From Cricetomys ansorgei (lineage: Eukaryota > Chordata > Mammalia > Rodentia > Nesomyidae), in the NCBI GenBank assembly GCA_026225945.1, contig JAMJFZ010000811.1, positions 1,116,001 through 1,180,000 on the forward strand: 64,000 nt of DNA. The letters are read 5' to 3'. The notes under the pieces were generated by a model. That model ran no database searches. It was not told the DNA's origin and worked only from the letters and a program-made list of their open reading frames with translations. The translations under genes and the position numbers were made by a program. The first letter of the stretch is position 1, and each line of letters begins with the position of its first letter. Positions 44,751 to 56,882 of this stretch are shown here, in pieces.

Positions 44751-46340
44751 AATATTTGGTTACACGGGTATACTCACTTTATGGGAATTTATCATGCTTT
44801 ACATTTTCGATATGCAAACTTTCTTGTTTGCATATGATATACCCCAATTAGAATATTTTTAAATGACCAAACATAGCAAATTTGATGAGTAGAAGGATAT
44901 CTTAACAATTCATAGTACTTAGGGGAGAGGTGATTGAAAAGATGAGATGGGAGATGGGCAGGGACGCTCCTCTTTTGGACTAACGATGGAGATTTTGCTT
45001 AGATCCATTCCTCCGTGCCCCAGGGAACCACTGATGTTCATTAAACAAGGTCAGAGTTGCTAAAACCAATGGGAACCTATTCATTCATTCATTTATACCT
45101 GGCTTTATGTAATAATTAAATATTCATATTGAACTTTCATAAATATATTGAGCCTAATTAAAATGGAAAATCTGAAAACAAACTGGAATGCAAAAAGGCT
45201 GAAGAAAATGGGACGATGGAACTGTCATTACTCAGAGAAATGGTGATGGTTTGGCATGCTTCGTTTCATTGGGAGGAGGGGAGATAGTTCAAAGACTAGA
45301 TGATTAGGAGAATATGTTCTAGAGTAAAAGAAAGTTTTTTTTGAGTGTTTCATGGATAAAACAAAGGAAGGGAAACAGGAGCCCACAGGAAACGGACTGT
45401 GGCTATGGGGAGAGGCGGGAGGGATTAGTGCTTTGTTCGTGCAATCTATAATCCAGACCAGTATGCCATGCTTAGGGGACAAATGAAGGGCAGTTGTGCT
45501 CTGAGGAGAGAAGCTGGGGCAGAACGATGTGTGAGGGAGGCTGTGAGAACAGGAGGCCCACACTCCTCAGTCTTGGTTCCTTGGCAGAGCTGCGTTAATC
45601 CCAGGGTTCTGGAAACTTGTGCTGCTTTGTCTGACATCGTGATTCCCTTGAGCCTCAGCCCTCTGTTTCCAGCTAAGGAGAGCATCAAGATTTTGACCCC
45701 ATATAATAGATTTTGCGGTAAGAGGGTGGGAAGGGGGCTACTGAAGAGAAACCTGCTCTTTAGTTGAGTCTGTAACCGGAGCCCTATCTGACGGTAGGGT
45801 CAGAATCACACATGAAAGCTTTAAGCAGAGGATGAGGTGGACACAGGACTGGGAAAGGTTGAATGCATTTGGTAAAGTCCCGCTTTGCTTACCAGACTTT
45901 GAGGAACCTTTGGTCACTTTAAGCCAACTCATCTTCACAGGAGAGAAAGTTGTCACCAGTGAGCACATTTGGAGAGGCTATTTTGAGCAGTACACATTGC
46001 ATGTGTGTACTGAAATATCATGTGGTTCCCCACAAATATGTGCAATTATTACACATTAACCAAGAATGTAAACATGTTCAAGGGGCAACATGTCAGCTAT
46101 TGATTTGATTATTATGTAATGTATGCATTCATTGGCGCAAACTACTCCACACATTTGAGTAGTTAACAGCAACTAGAAAATAAAATGTAACAAGGCAAAG
46201 GGCCTATTTTCTTCCCTAAAAATATTTCTCAGAAAGTAGTGCAGAAAACGTACGTAACAGCACCAGAAGAGCGGGCAGCCAGACTAAGGGGATGCTTCTG
46301 CAAGCACTCCATGGGCTTGACTGCCCTTTCTGCACGATTG
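44751..46340. other. Intergenic, no gene seen
   Basis: Several open frames near 45228-46059 show no family signature. No named repeat. Confidence 0.4.
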
Positions 46341-46343
46341 CAG

Positions 46344-46454
46344 ACATATACATATATATATACACATATCACACATATATACACATACACACGCACATAT
46401 ATACACATACACACGCACATATATACACATACACACACACACACATATGTATGT
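46344..46454. repeat. 22-base AT/CA tandem repeat
   Basis: About three copies of a unit like atatatacacatacacacgcac, ending in a (CA)n run. Confidence 0.85.
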
Positions 46455-46522
46455 AGGGTCCAGGGATCAAACTTAGTGCTTGGCAGAAGACACTTTTACC
46501 AGCTGAGCCACCGTGCCATCCC
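46455..46522 (-). mobile_element. ID/tRNA-derived SINE fragment
   Basis: gggtccagggatcaaacttagtgcttggcagaagacacttttaccagctgagccac is the antisense of a tRNA-derived SINE head. It sits about 340 bases upstream of the receptor at 46860. Confidence 0.6.
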
Positions 46523-46859
46523 CTCATACTCAGACTACAGCCTGAGAAGGCTCTCTGGAAGGTTAGGTTTTTAGGTTTCATTTAGGTGAATAACGGAAGT
46601 TGCTCTGGCCCAAGTGAAGGTAGCTGTTGATTGGCTAAAGAAAAGGCAGTTAGCAATAATCAGAGATTGACTCAGAAAATGTATCCAACAACACTTTATT
46701 CAGAGAAGGAAAATCAAACTAAGCAAGAGCCCCTAAGTGGAGGGTTGTCTTTTAACGGCCTGATAATGGGCTCTGAGTCGGCTCTTCCTTTACAGCTCAG
46801 TGACCACACAAATGAATGTCTCCTTTTCATAGGGTGGACATTCTCCTCCTGGGGCCATT

Positions 46860-47810
46860 ATGTTCTGCAATACCAGCACTCCTGGTCACTCCACCTTCCT
46901 CCTCACTGGCTTTCCAGGCCTGGAAGCCTCCCATCACTGGGTTTCCATTCCAATCAACCTCATCTGCGTGGTTTCCATCCTCGGCAACAGCATCATCCTC
47001 TTCCTGATCCGCACAGACCCAACCTTACATGAACCCATGTACATCTTCCTGTCCATGCTGGCAGCCTCTGATCTGGGCCTCTGTGCCTCCACCTTTCCCA
47101 CCATGGTGCGGCTTTTCTGGCTGGGTACTCGGGAGCTGCCCTTCGATCTCTGTGCAGCACAGATGTTTTTCATCCATGCCTTCACCTATGTGGAATCCGG
47201 TGTGCTACTGGCCATGGCCTTTGATCGCTTCATTGCCATCCGGGATCCTCTACACTATGCCACGATCCTTCCCCACTCGGCGGTGGCCAAAGTCGGGGCT
47301 GCCGTGCTGGTCAGGGCTATCCTGCTCAATCTCCCCGGACCCATCCTCCTGCGGCGTCTGCTCTTTCCTCAGATCAGTGCCCTCTCCCACTGCTACTGCC
47401 TGCACTGTGACCTCGTGGGACTGGCCTGCTCAGACACCCGGATCAACAGCTTGGTTGGCCTGGTCTCCATCCTCCTCTCACTGGGCCTGGACTCTTCTCT
47501 CATCGTGCTGTCCTATGCTCTGATCCTACGGACTGTGCTGGGCATTGCATCACCTGGGGAACGGCTCAAGGCGCTCAACACGTGTGTCTCACACCTCTGC
47601 ATCGTTCTCATCTTTTATTTGCCCAAGCTGGGGCTGTCTGTGCTGCACCGAGTGGAGAAACACAGCTACCCTGCTCTGGCAGTGCTCATGGCCAACCTGC
47701 ACTTCCTGGTCCCACCCTTCATGAACCCTGTCGTCTACTGCATCAAGTCGAAGCAGATCCGTCAGGGCTTCCTAAAGCGCTTCCAGCAGAAGAGGGTTGA
47801 TGTTTCCTAG
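46860..47810 (+). CDS. Class I olfactory receptor, OR51 family
   Basis: Single-exon odorant receptor of 316 residues. Features: sequon NTS at 4-6, GFPGLEASHHW (the OR51-type form of the class I N-terminal motif), GN in TM1, LHEPMY, ACxLQ-like Cys region before TM3 (DLCAAQMFFIH), MAFDRFIAIRDPLHY, ALNTCVSHLC before TM6 (the OR51 signature), and PPFMNPVVYCIKSKQIR in TM7. The DRY-region reads DRF, and the usual Cys after AI is Arg, a pattern I recall in other OR51 members. The second extracellular loop has the expected cysteines. The ATG is the only one near the aligned start. The coding part is GC-rich compared with its flanks. The frame is intact and the exact orthologue was not determined. Confidence 0.92.
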   Translation: MFCNTSTPGHSTFLLTGFPGLEASHHWVSIPINLICVVSILGNSIILFLIRTDPTLHEPMYIFLSMLAASDLGLCASTFPTMVRLFWLGTRELPFDLCAAQMFFIHAFTYVESGVLLAMAFDRFIAIRDPLHYATILPHSAVAKVGAAVLVRAILLNLPGPILLRRLLFPQISALSHCYCLHCDLVGLACSDTRINSLVGLVSILLSLGLDSSLIVLSYALILRTVLGIASPGERLKALNTCVSHLCIVLIFYLPKLGLSVLHRVEKHSYPALAVLMANLHFLVPPFMNPVVYCIKSKQIRQGFLKRFQQKRVDVS

Positions 47811-48105
47811 GACACAAGGACCCAGTGGTACATGACATCAGTGGGCCACCATGACTCTGGGGGTGGGTGAAATGTGGTGAATGAGGCAACTTTTGAAGCT
47901 TTGAATGCCTTGTCTTAACTGTTGAACCCTTTGTGGGGCTCTCTTGGCCTCTGTAATAATTATAGACTTCAGACACGGAGTATATTGGAGTACCACAGTG
48001 ATAATTCTTTCCATGTTCTATTAAGTCAGAGCAGAACTACCCCAGACCCATACATGCTGCGGCATCTCCTTTCCCAGGCTGCTCATCTCACTGATAGGAT
48101 GTTGG
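47811..48105. other. 3' flank of the OR51-type gene
   Basis: No further gene. Confidence 0.5.
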
Positions 48106-48510
48106 TATCAATCTGTTCTAGTTCCATTTCTGATACTGTGACAAAATACCTAGACAAAAAGCAGCACAAGGGGAAAAAAGGCTTTGTTTGGTTTACAAAT
48201 AATCTGTTATTGAATGGAGGTTATCACAGGAACTTGAAACATTATATTGGTAGTCAAGAGCAGAGAGAGAATAAGTGCATGGATTCTTGCCTGCTTGCAC
48301 TGGGTCACCCCCTTCACTCTTATACAACTGAGGATCCCCTGCCCAGGGAATGGTACCACTCAGGGTGAGCTGGGTCATTTAACAATCAAGACAACCCTCC
48401 ACAGACATGCCCACAGACCAATCTGATCTAGAAAATCTCTCAATGGATACTCCCTTCTCAGATGATTCTAGGTGGTGTCAAACTGATAGTTAAAACTAAC
48501 TGGAGCACTG
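48106..48510 (+). mobile_element. Dispersed rodent repeat, class unresolved
   Basis: ctgatactgtgacaaaatacctagac, gggaaaaaaggctttgtttggttta and gtgtcaaactgatagttaaaacta follow the order of a common mammalian interspersed repeat that starts with a 'ctgtgacaaaatac' motif. I cannot give its class with confidence. A related copy is at 55243. Confidence 0.5.
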
Positions 48511-48719
48511 TCTATACAGCATCTCTCCTGCCTAGATTTCTCTTGTCCATTTCATGCATAAACCTAAGGAAAAACTGAGATAAGCTATGTTTATTTACCT
48601 TACTCCAAATTTAGTATTAACTGGGATCTATGTCATGAAGCACAAAGAGAGGTGGTTGATGGGGAAACACAGATGGCAACATTATATTCACTTGCAGCTT
48701 AGGAAAGGGTAATTACATC

Positions 48720-49290
48720 CTAAATTTTTTTTGAGAATTCCACACTATATATTTTGATCATATTCATCCCCTCCTCCAATTCCAGACACACCTCTTTCCT
48801 TACCTGTTCAACTTTGAACCCTCATTTTTTAAAAGTACATTAAGCCCAATTTGTGCTGCTCATATACTTGTTGGTATGAAGCCATTCACTAGAATGTACT
48901 TGACCTACCAGGGGCCACAGCCTTAAAGAAAATGGATTCTCTCCCAATAGCTATCAATTGCCAACAGTTCCTCAGCTAGGGGTGGGACTTTGTTCCCACC
49001 TCCCTTCTCCATGGTGGGATTTTGTCTGGACTAAGCCTGCAGAGGTCATGCATGCTGTCTCAACTGCTGTCAGTTCACATGCAACTACCCTGCTGTATCT
49101 GGAAAACATTGTTTCTTATAGTCATCCACTACCCCTGGCTCTTACAATCTTTCCATCATCTCTTCTGCTGCGATCCCTGAGCCTTGGGAGGAGAGGAAGT
49201 GATATAGTCATCTCATTTAAGGCTGAACATTAAGAAGTCTCTTATTCACTACACTTTGACAAGTTGTGGTTGTCAGTGATAATCATGCAT
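48720..49290 (-). mobile_element. LINE-1 3' UTR fragment (rodent type)
   Basis: atattttgatcatattcatcccctcctcc, accaggggccac, ggattctctcccaatagctatcaattgccaacag, ggggtgggactttg, gtgggattttgtctgg, then cccctggctcttacaatctttcc and cgatccctgagccttggga form the antisense rodent LINE-1 3' UTR almost from end to end. Confidence 0.78.
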
Positions 49291-50440
49291 ACTTAAGAGA
49301 GAAGCTTCTTTAATGAAGGTTGAGAGATTCATTAATCCATAGGCGTTATGACAAGTCACTAGGAATTGGTTTAATACTATGTCCATTTAGCAGAATAATA
49401 GTAGTAGCTTCTTAGAAACCATGACCTGTCTAGCCACAGGTTTTTGGCTCTGGTAACAGTGCCAGGTATAGGTTCCATCTTGAGAAGTGAGCATTTTTTG
49501 TCCTGTGTACCTTTGCTTTTAGTTAAAACGTTGGTATTGCTGAGCTTAAAGAGGTTACTGCTGAGAGGTTCTTGTTTCTTAGGTACAAATAATAATTCGA
49601 GACTTTCATTCATTTTCACAGCAGTTGACCTGATGGGATGTAGTCTCCATGAGGCAAGAATTCAAGGCTGCTTTGTTCACTGATGTATTGTTGGCATCAA
49701 GAATGGTGCCTTCTGTATAGGGACTCAGTGCACACAATGGATCCATGAATAGGAGAGGTGCAGTGGTAAGAGATTAACATCTGATCCTCAGGAGGCAGAG
49801 AACTGGGAGGTCTAAGTGCCTAAGGCCTGTGAGGGGAGCAAGCATCTAATATGTAAACTGTAATGCAATGAGGTATGGGTGGACGTCAGGGACCTTGGGG
49901 ATAGTATTTGATTCTCTTATACCACAAGAAGGTGGCCTTTTCCAAGACAGCAGCTTGGAAAGGAACCAAGGACATTGTGGAGCATTTCCATTACTGCTTC
50001 CAAACTTCTGGGAGACAGAAGGATTCTCACTTCATTTCTGTCATTTCCCTTGACCTAAATTTAAGTATTTCTTGAGTAAATATGGTTATTCTTGGTGGAA
50101 AATGATGGAAAGTATGACAGGTCTGTTAGATAGGACTTTTATTTTATGGCCATCTAGGTGATCGAGAATCTAATGATTATGGTCATTTGTCTGCCATTTT
50201 TTGTGAACCAAAAAGAGGGAGAATGAGGATTTTGGGGACAGGAAGGCAGCATGGGGAGCTGTGAGTCTTGAACAAAGGCGTCTGATTGGAAAGCTTGGTT
50301 GCCTTGTTGTGTCATATACTCTGGCCACTGTAGTATGAATTGTGAGTAACTCAAAAGTCTGTGAATGTAAGTAGAAGAAGGCCTTTGTGACCCATGTCTG
50401 AAGGACACAGACATTGTTCTTAGGGTTTAATAAACAAGGG
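49291..50440. other. Intergenic, no gene seen
   Basis: No gene or named repeat. Confidence 0.45.
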
Positions 50441-50441
50441 T

Positions 50442-50606
50442 GAGCCCAGCAGTGGTAGCCACGCCTTTAATCCCAGCACTCAGGAGGCAGAGGCAGGTGG
50501 ATCTTTGTGAGTTCGAGGCCAGCCTGGTCTACAGAGTGAGTTCCAGGACAGCCAGAGTTGCAACAGAGAAATCCTGTCTCAACCTCCCCACCCCTCAAAG
50601 AAAGAA
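50442..50606 (+). mobile_element. B1 SINE
   Basis: cagcagtggtagccacgcctttaatcccagcactcaggaggcagaggcaggtggatc, gtgagttcgaggccagcctggtctacagagtgagttccagg and gagaaatcctgtctc, with a mixed tail. Little diverged. Confidence 0.9.
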
Positions 50607-51175
50607 ACGAGGGTGGAAAAAAAATCCCAGGTTTGGAAGTTTGGACTAGGAAAGCCATCGCCTGCTCAGAGCTAGATGGACTTTCATGTGGGAGCTTGGG
50701 AGATAAGAATACTGGAAGAAATACAGAGGCTGGGGGCCTGGCTTGTGAATTCCCATGCTGACACATTGTATCTCGTATTATCCAGCTAGCATTAGTAGAT
50801 TTGGTTTGGCCCCTCTTCTGCTTCACCTGTCAGCCCAGTCACAAGAAGGTTCTGGACCAGGAGGGAGTTTCCATTTCACAGAGGGTTTTTACCAGTCTCT
50901 TGTCAGAAGTAGAAGACTGACTTGATGGTATTCAGGATCATGTATCATAGGCAGCTGAAACCAACAAATAAAAACAAACAAACAAGCAAACAGACAATTG
51001 CATTAGAGTCCAGAGGCTGGAACATTTCCATTCATACCATCAGAGGAATAAAGCTTGAATATCGGAAACTCAGGTTAGGATTGTAGGGATCCTGGAGTCT
51101 GTCCTGCTCATGTGACAGCATCTCTGAGCTTGGAAATGCCTTTTTATATTCTTTTCTTTTCTTTTTTATTTATTT
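50607..51175. other. Intergenic, no gene seen
   Basis: No gene. A caaa-rich patch lies near 50957-50995. Confidence 0.45.
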
Positions 51176-51180
51176 ATTTT

Positions 51181-51330
51181 TGTGTTTTTCGAGACAGGGT
51201 CTCTCTGTTGTTACTCTGGCTGTCCTGGAGCTCACTTTATAGACCAGGCTGACCTCGAACTCACAGAGACCCTGCCTGCTTCTTCCTTCTGAGTGCTGGG
51301 GTTAAAGGCGTGTGCCACCACCAACCAGGC
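51181..51330 (-). mobile_element. B1 SINE
   Basis: tttttcgagacagggtctctctg, tatagaccaggctgacctcgaactcacagagaccc, gtgctggggttaaaggcgtgtgcc and an accaggc end. Confidence 0.87.
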
Positions 51331-51344
51331 TGTTCTTTTTAATT

Positions 51345-51670
51345 TTTAAAGATTTATTTATTTATATGTATGAAGCTTTTTAAAATATATTTTTTATTGA
51401 AATAGAACTGTATCACTCTCGCCCCTCCCTTTCCTCCCCTCCCCTCAGCCCCTCCCAGGTACCTGGCACAATGCATGAGTGTTCTGCTTGTGTATTTGTT
51501 ACGTGTGTCATGTGTGTGCCTGGTGCCAGTGGAGGTCAGAAGACAACATTGAACTCCTGGAACTGGAGTTTTGATAGTTGTGAGCCACCATGGGGATGCT
51601 GGGATTCAAACTTGGGTCCTCTGCAAGAGCAAAAAAATGCTCTAAACCACTGAGCTATTTCTCCAGTGCC
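51345..51670 (-). mobile_element. B3-type SINE interrupted by a LINE-1 end
   Basis: aaagatttatttatttatatgtatga (51348-51373) and the later part from cctggtgccagtggaggtcagaaga to ccactgagctatttctccagtgcc are one antisense B3 body. Between them, at about 51380-51465, lies tttttattgaaatagaactgtatcac plus a CCT-rich stretch, an antisense LINE-1 3' end. Confidence 0.7.
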
Positions 51671-53555
51671 CTTGGTGAAGTCTCTCATTGCACGCCCTCT
51701 GTCAATGCATCATGGGTGTTTCACGACTGCTATGACGTCATGAGCTGGGTAGGGAGCCTGTATCCAGTATCTCTACATCTTCACTTTCACTTCATAGACA
51801 TCTCAGCATGTCCCACAATTCTTTGCTTTACAGGACAAACAACTACAAAATAGCTGAGCCAGACACAATAGTAATCCAGAGTAGTCTCTAAAATGCTTTC
51901 TATTAGTTTACATGACAGAGTGTTAGGATATAAAATACAGCAGCTTTTAGATGTTAGTGTTAATAAAAATGTTCATTTACATGAATGCAGTGCTTCTGGT
52001 CTTAATCTGTGCTCTGATCAGACTACATGGGAGTGTAGAAAACCCAAGTTTTCTGTCCATTCTGTCCAAACAACTGTGTGAACTTCCATTAGCTATGTTA
52101 TCTTTCTGATTCTTTCTTAAGTGGAAACACCTCCTTTGTCCACAGTTAACACTAGAGGACTCTTTGTTGTGGGTTTGGTTATTTGATCAGTGGCTTTTTG
52201 TTTTTTTTGTTGTTCATTCTAAGCACTTCGGGGACAGTTTCTTGACTAATCCAATACTATTTCTTAACATGGTTTAGAATCTTGTAAGACTTTTATGTAT
52301 GAAATAAATAAGCAAAAGACGGAATTCCTAGCAAATGCAACTGATTATATAGCTTCTATTGAGTCAATGGGGACAATTATTACCGCAACACTATACACTT
52401 TGTTTAAGTTAAGATTGATTCAAGTTACGAGTGCCCTTACACCACAGAGGTCTTGTAGAATATCAAGAAACACATGAAAATGTAATAATGGCATAATTTA
52501 ATGACACATATCCCCTGGGCCCCATATGTCTGAGCAGTGACTTTGCTTAACTGTCTGCCAACAACTTCTTCACACCCAGATCATATGTCTAATTTAATTA
52601 TCCTTTCCCCAAGCTCTAGGAACCCCAAGGGACCTCTCCTAGTTTTGAGAACAGATTTGAGAGTCTTCTAATTCCTCATCACCCAAGCCTTAGGCACAAT
52701 TTCACCACACAATGAAACTTAAGTAGAATGTTGACCTACACTTTAGAAATGTTTATCAAAATGATATTTAAACCTTGCCTGGTATAGGAGGCTTGTATTG
52801 ATACTCACTTTTTATGGAGGAAGAGAATGGGTATACCCTAGAGCTAGGGAAGGAGGGACTTTCTCAATACTATTTATAGTCTTCCTGAAACACTCTTGTT
52901 TGTGTGTGTGTGTATTTGTGCACACACATGCATGTGTACGCCAGAGGACAGCCTTGGCTGTCACTCCTCTAAGCACCTTACTGAATGAACTATCTTTCTA
53001 GCTCCCTAGGTCCCCATTTTTAAAGGTCTTTAGAGGATTTTTTATGTGAGGCTCTGTTTATATTGCCACTTCTATATTTCTGCAGGCCTCATGAAGGCAT
53101 TTATAAGGCATAGATTATAATATACTGTTGGCCTTCTTCAGAGTTAGATTTTTTTTTATTGAGCAACATCTTATCTTTTTCAACTTATCTACATTTTGTT
53201 TGTGCATAAAGACTCAATGTGCTATTGAATGAATAAAAACTTTCCCCAGAATTTAGATTTTTCTTGTGATTAAGCATTTGAAATTAATAGGCACAGAGGT
53301 TAGAGCCATGTTCTAAGTCTGTATGAGGAAGAAGTCCACATTTAATGATGTATTCCAGATTTTTGTCTTTTAAGAAAGCATTGTGCTTAGGCTAGACTAA
53401 ATTTTGGTATCTCCAAAATTGCTGACCTGTCAGGTAAGACTTGTAAAGATGTAACTTGTAAAGATGTAATTATCTTCTCCTGCCCCCCTCCTTCCTCTCC
53501 TCCTTTTCCTTCTCCCCCCTCCCACCTCTCTTCCACAGCTTCCTCCTCCTTCTTC
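51671..53555. other. Intergenic, no gene seen
   Basis: No gene. A (GT)n patch at about 52898-52912 precedes a short SINE-like stretch to about 52990. A pyrimidine-rich stretch lies at 53476-53555. Confidence 0.4.
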
Positions 53556-53560
53556 ATTTA

Positions 53561-53668
53561 TTGTGACAGGGTCTCATCATATAGCCCAGGTTAGCCCCAA
53601 ATCAGTGATTCTTCTGCCTCTATATCTTAAATGCTGGTATTACAGGTGTATGCCACCATGCCTGGCCT
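53561..53668 (-). mobile_element. Diverged B1/B4 SINE
   Basis: gtgacagggtctcatcatatagcccaggttagcccc, then aaatgctggtattacaggtgtatgccaccatgcctggc. Confidence 0.7.
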
Positions 53669-54540
53669 TAAGACTTAGTTTTTGTCTTTGAAACTCTGTT
53701 TCTAAGCAGTTATTATACTTGATAGCCAGCTGGTCTCCATGCACGAAACAATGAAAGAAGTTCTTATAGCTTGGCAGCTTCCTTTTTTTTTTTGGTTCTT
53801 ATGTTTTTCTTTTCTTCCTTGGCAGTTATACCTCTTTGTGAAACCATTTTAGTTTGTAGCATCTCCTGTCCCTTTGAAGAAGATGTGAGCCTTGTCAACC
53901 TGGCTGAAGTACTTATATCTCAGGCGGCTATCTGGGTAGACTTGTAAAGTCACTTCATTGGAAGAACTGCTTTAGTTATCTTCACCCATCTACAGTGTAA
54001 CAAACCCGCACATACACGATTAACTTCTGATGGGCCTGATTTATTATGGGTTGTATTATGCAGCCACAGATTTACAAGCCAAATGTACTAAGAAGCAAAT
54101 AATAGCCAGTTTCTACCCTGTCTTCATACAGAGCCAGGCTATACGGTTAGCACCAACACACTTCTTAGCCTTTTAAGAGGATGGTTTGGTACACATGGCA
54201 ACTCAGAGGCAGAGCCCTTGTTAACCTTTTGGCTTTGATTCCCCTCCTGTGAGATTGCAGCTTTTCTCATGACCTACAACAAAGGCATGGGGATTTTATT
54301 CAATAAGGATGGGGAAAAATAGAAATGTTCTGTACTCATCACCACCAATTCTTTCCTTGATATTCTCTCTTAAGCTCATTTCAGGCTTTGGCTCCATTAA
54401 CTCCCCTGAACTGACTTGCCAAAGAGAGTTAAAGTGGGAGAAATAGCCTTGCCCTGGGAAGAGCACACTGGCTGGTTATCCAGTACCAAATGATCAGTCA
54501 TACAAGAAACATTATATGGATGGGGCAGGTTGTATTTATG
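53669..54540. other. Intergenic, no gene seen
   Basis: No gene or named repeat. Confidence 0.45.
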
Positions 54541-54545
54541 TAGAA

Positions 54546-54582
54546 TTATATATATATATACATATATGTATATATATATGTA

Positions 54583-54615
<33 letters not shown>

Positions 54616-54800
54616 GTATATATATACACACACACATGAATTTAGTATTATATATGTTATATGTATATGTATATATGCAATTCAAGAAAAAGAGGATGAA
54701 TTTGAATGAGTTCGTGGGGTACATGGAAGGGTTTGGAGGGAGGAAAGGGAAGAGGAAAATATTTAATTTTAATTGTATTAATCTGAAAAAAGAAAACTAT
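54546..54800 (+). mobile_element. (TA)n/(CA)n array followed by LINE-1 3' end
   Basis: Alternating TA and CA runs at 54546-54638. Then gaatttgaatgagttcg, ggggtacatggaagggtttggagggaggaaaggg and an A-rich end, the rodent LINE-1 3' terminus. Confidence 0.65.
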
Positions 54801-55242
54801 TTTTTAAAAAGTTTCCACTCATTGTCTGACATGAGCATTTAAGAGTATATGACTTTCTTCAGTAGGTACTCTGTCTCGTTACCCATCTCCTCACTGTTTC
54901 TTTCTCTCAGATTCTTGGGCAGTTTCCTCATCGTACCAGATTCAGATGGTGCTAACCTGGATCCACACATATGCCTTCGTGGCTAGCCTCACAGTCAGAG
55001 GCTCCCAGGGTGCTCCTACTGTTCTTGGAGTTGAAAGTGAAGCTGCTCTTGCTGCTGAATGCATGTTTGCTTCTGGCTGCAGTTCCTGCTGCTGACTACT
55101 GCTGACTGCTGCTGACTTCTGCAGACTGCTGCCAGGCTCTTGTATCATTCCGTATCTGTCACAAGGTCTCCATACCTCACGCATTTGTATGCATTGTTGT
55201 ACATGTGCATTAATCAGCTTGGACAGTAAAAAAAGTAACATA
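54801..55242. other. Intergenic, no gene seen
   Basis: A ctgctgact-rich patch at about 55084-55130. No gene. Confidence 0.45.
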
Positions 55243-55650
55243 GTGTCTTAGTTAGGGTTATTAATGCTGAAATGAAACACAACAGTCAAAAGTAAACTAG
55301 GGAGGAAAGGGTTTATTTGGTTTATACTTCCACAGCACTGTTCATTACTGGAGGAATTCAGAACAGGAACTCAGGCAGAGCAGAAACCTGGATGCTAGAG
55401 CTGATGTAGAGGCCATGGAGGAGTGCTTCTTACTGGCTTGTTCACCATGGCTTGCTCAGTCTGCTATCTTGTAGAATCTAGGACCACTAGCCCAGAAATG
55501 GCCCCACCTACAAAGGGCTGTGCCCTCCCCCATTAATTATGAATGAATAAAATGCCTTACAGTAGGATCTTATGGAGGCATTTTCTCAACTGAAGCTCCC
55601 TCCTCTGAGATGACTATACCTGTGTCAAGTTGACATAAAACCAGTGTTTT
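55243..55650 (+). mobile_element. Dispersed rodent repeat, class unresolved
   Basis: gtgtcttagttagggttatt at the start, ctagggaggaaagggtttattt, then ctcaactgaagctccctcctctgagatgac and gtgtcaagttgacataaaaccag at the end. This is a well-known repeated series in rodents, related to 48106-48510, whose class I cannot fix. Confidence 0.6.
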
Positions 55651-56239
55651 GGGGGTATCTATCAGAGACTACTTGGACTGGGATTTAAGCCAATAGAAAG
55701 TCTTTCTCTGTTGTCCAGTGACTACACTGTATGTTTGGGATCCCAGTGTAGCCCTGGACCTTTCTCAGGATGAGCTTTTAAGCACAAAAAAAACATGTCC
55801 TGGGTTGACATACTTCAGTTAACAAGAACATTTATCTAGAAGCAGAACCACAGAAGCCAAAAAGCAAGATTAGTACATTTAGAGACTTTCTCAGAACTGT
55901 GGATTTTGATGGATTAGGTCTTTGATTTGGTTTTGGCAGGTGCTGTCTATGTGCTGAGTTTTATTGCCTAAATGGTATTTCCATCATGGAATCAGTTGTG
56001 CTAAGGTCTGGGGGCCTACCAAGGTGTGGGGCTCTGTTATGCTATTCAGCACAGCTGATTCCTTCTCAATTTGACACAGAAACAGATCACTGTTAAGCTA
56101 CAACCTTTCCTTTCTTGTTCATCTTCAGATTACACATCAGTATAAGCATCATAATATAAAACACTTTATAAGCTTAAAAAATTCCACAGTCTTTACACAT
56201 TCAAACACTTGAAATTCAGTCTATTTAACTGGATAGCCT
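55651..56239. other. Intergenic, no gene seen
   Basis: No gene or named repeat. Confidence 0.45.
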
Positions 56240-56244
56240 GGAGA

Positions 56245-56882
56245 CATTCCTAATGATATTCTGCTATGCTCATAGACTGGTGCCTAGCCCCATGTCATCT
56301 GAGAGGCTTCCTTCAGCAGCTGACAGACTGGAGTTGGGGTTTGGGGGGGCAGATGCAGAAGCTCAGGGCCAACCACCCAGTGGAGCTCAGGGAGCCCTGA
56401 TGAAGAGAGGGAGGAGGGACTGCAAGAACCAGAGAGGTCGAGAACACCAGGAGATCAAGCCCCACAGAGACAACTGGCCAAGATTCTTAGGGGATCACAG
56501 AGACTGAAGTGGCAGACACAGAGCATGCAGGATCCCCTACATATACATTATGATTATCTGGCTTGGTGTTCTTATAGAGCTCCTAAAAATTGGAGTGTGT
56601 GTGTGTGTCTCTGACCCTTTGACCTGCCCTTGGGACCCTTTCCCTGCTGCTGGGCTGCCTCATCCAGCCTTCATGCAGGGGTTGGAGTCCAGCCTTGCAA
56701 TATCTAGATATGCCATGTTTGAAAGATAACCGTGGAGGGACTTCTCTGTTCTGAGGGGAAGGAGGATGGACTTGGGGGAGAGGGGAGATGGGGAAGCTGG
56801 GAGGAGTAGAAGGGTGGTAAGATGGGGTTCAGATGCATTATATGAGAGAAAAAATGAATTTAATAAAAATAAAAAATAAAAT
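56245..56882 (+). mobile_element. LINE-1 3' region (rodent Lx-type)
   Basis: gagaggcttccttcagcagctgacagactgg, gatgcagaagctcagggccaacc, gtggagctcagggagccctgatgaag, cagagaggtcgagaacaccagg and gatcacagagactgaagtggc, then a G-rich block and an A-rich tail with aataaaaat. The longest LINE-1 remnant in the window. It has no ORF2 coding left. Confidence 0.68.
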
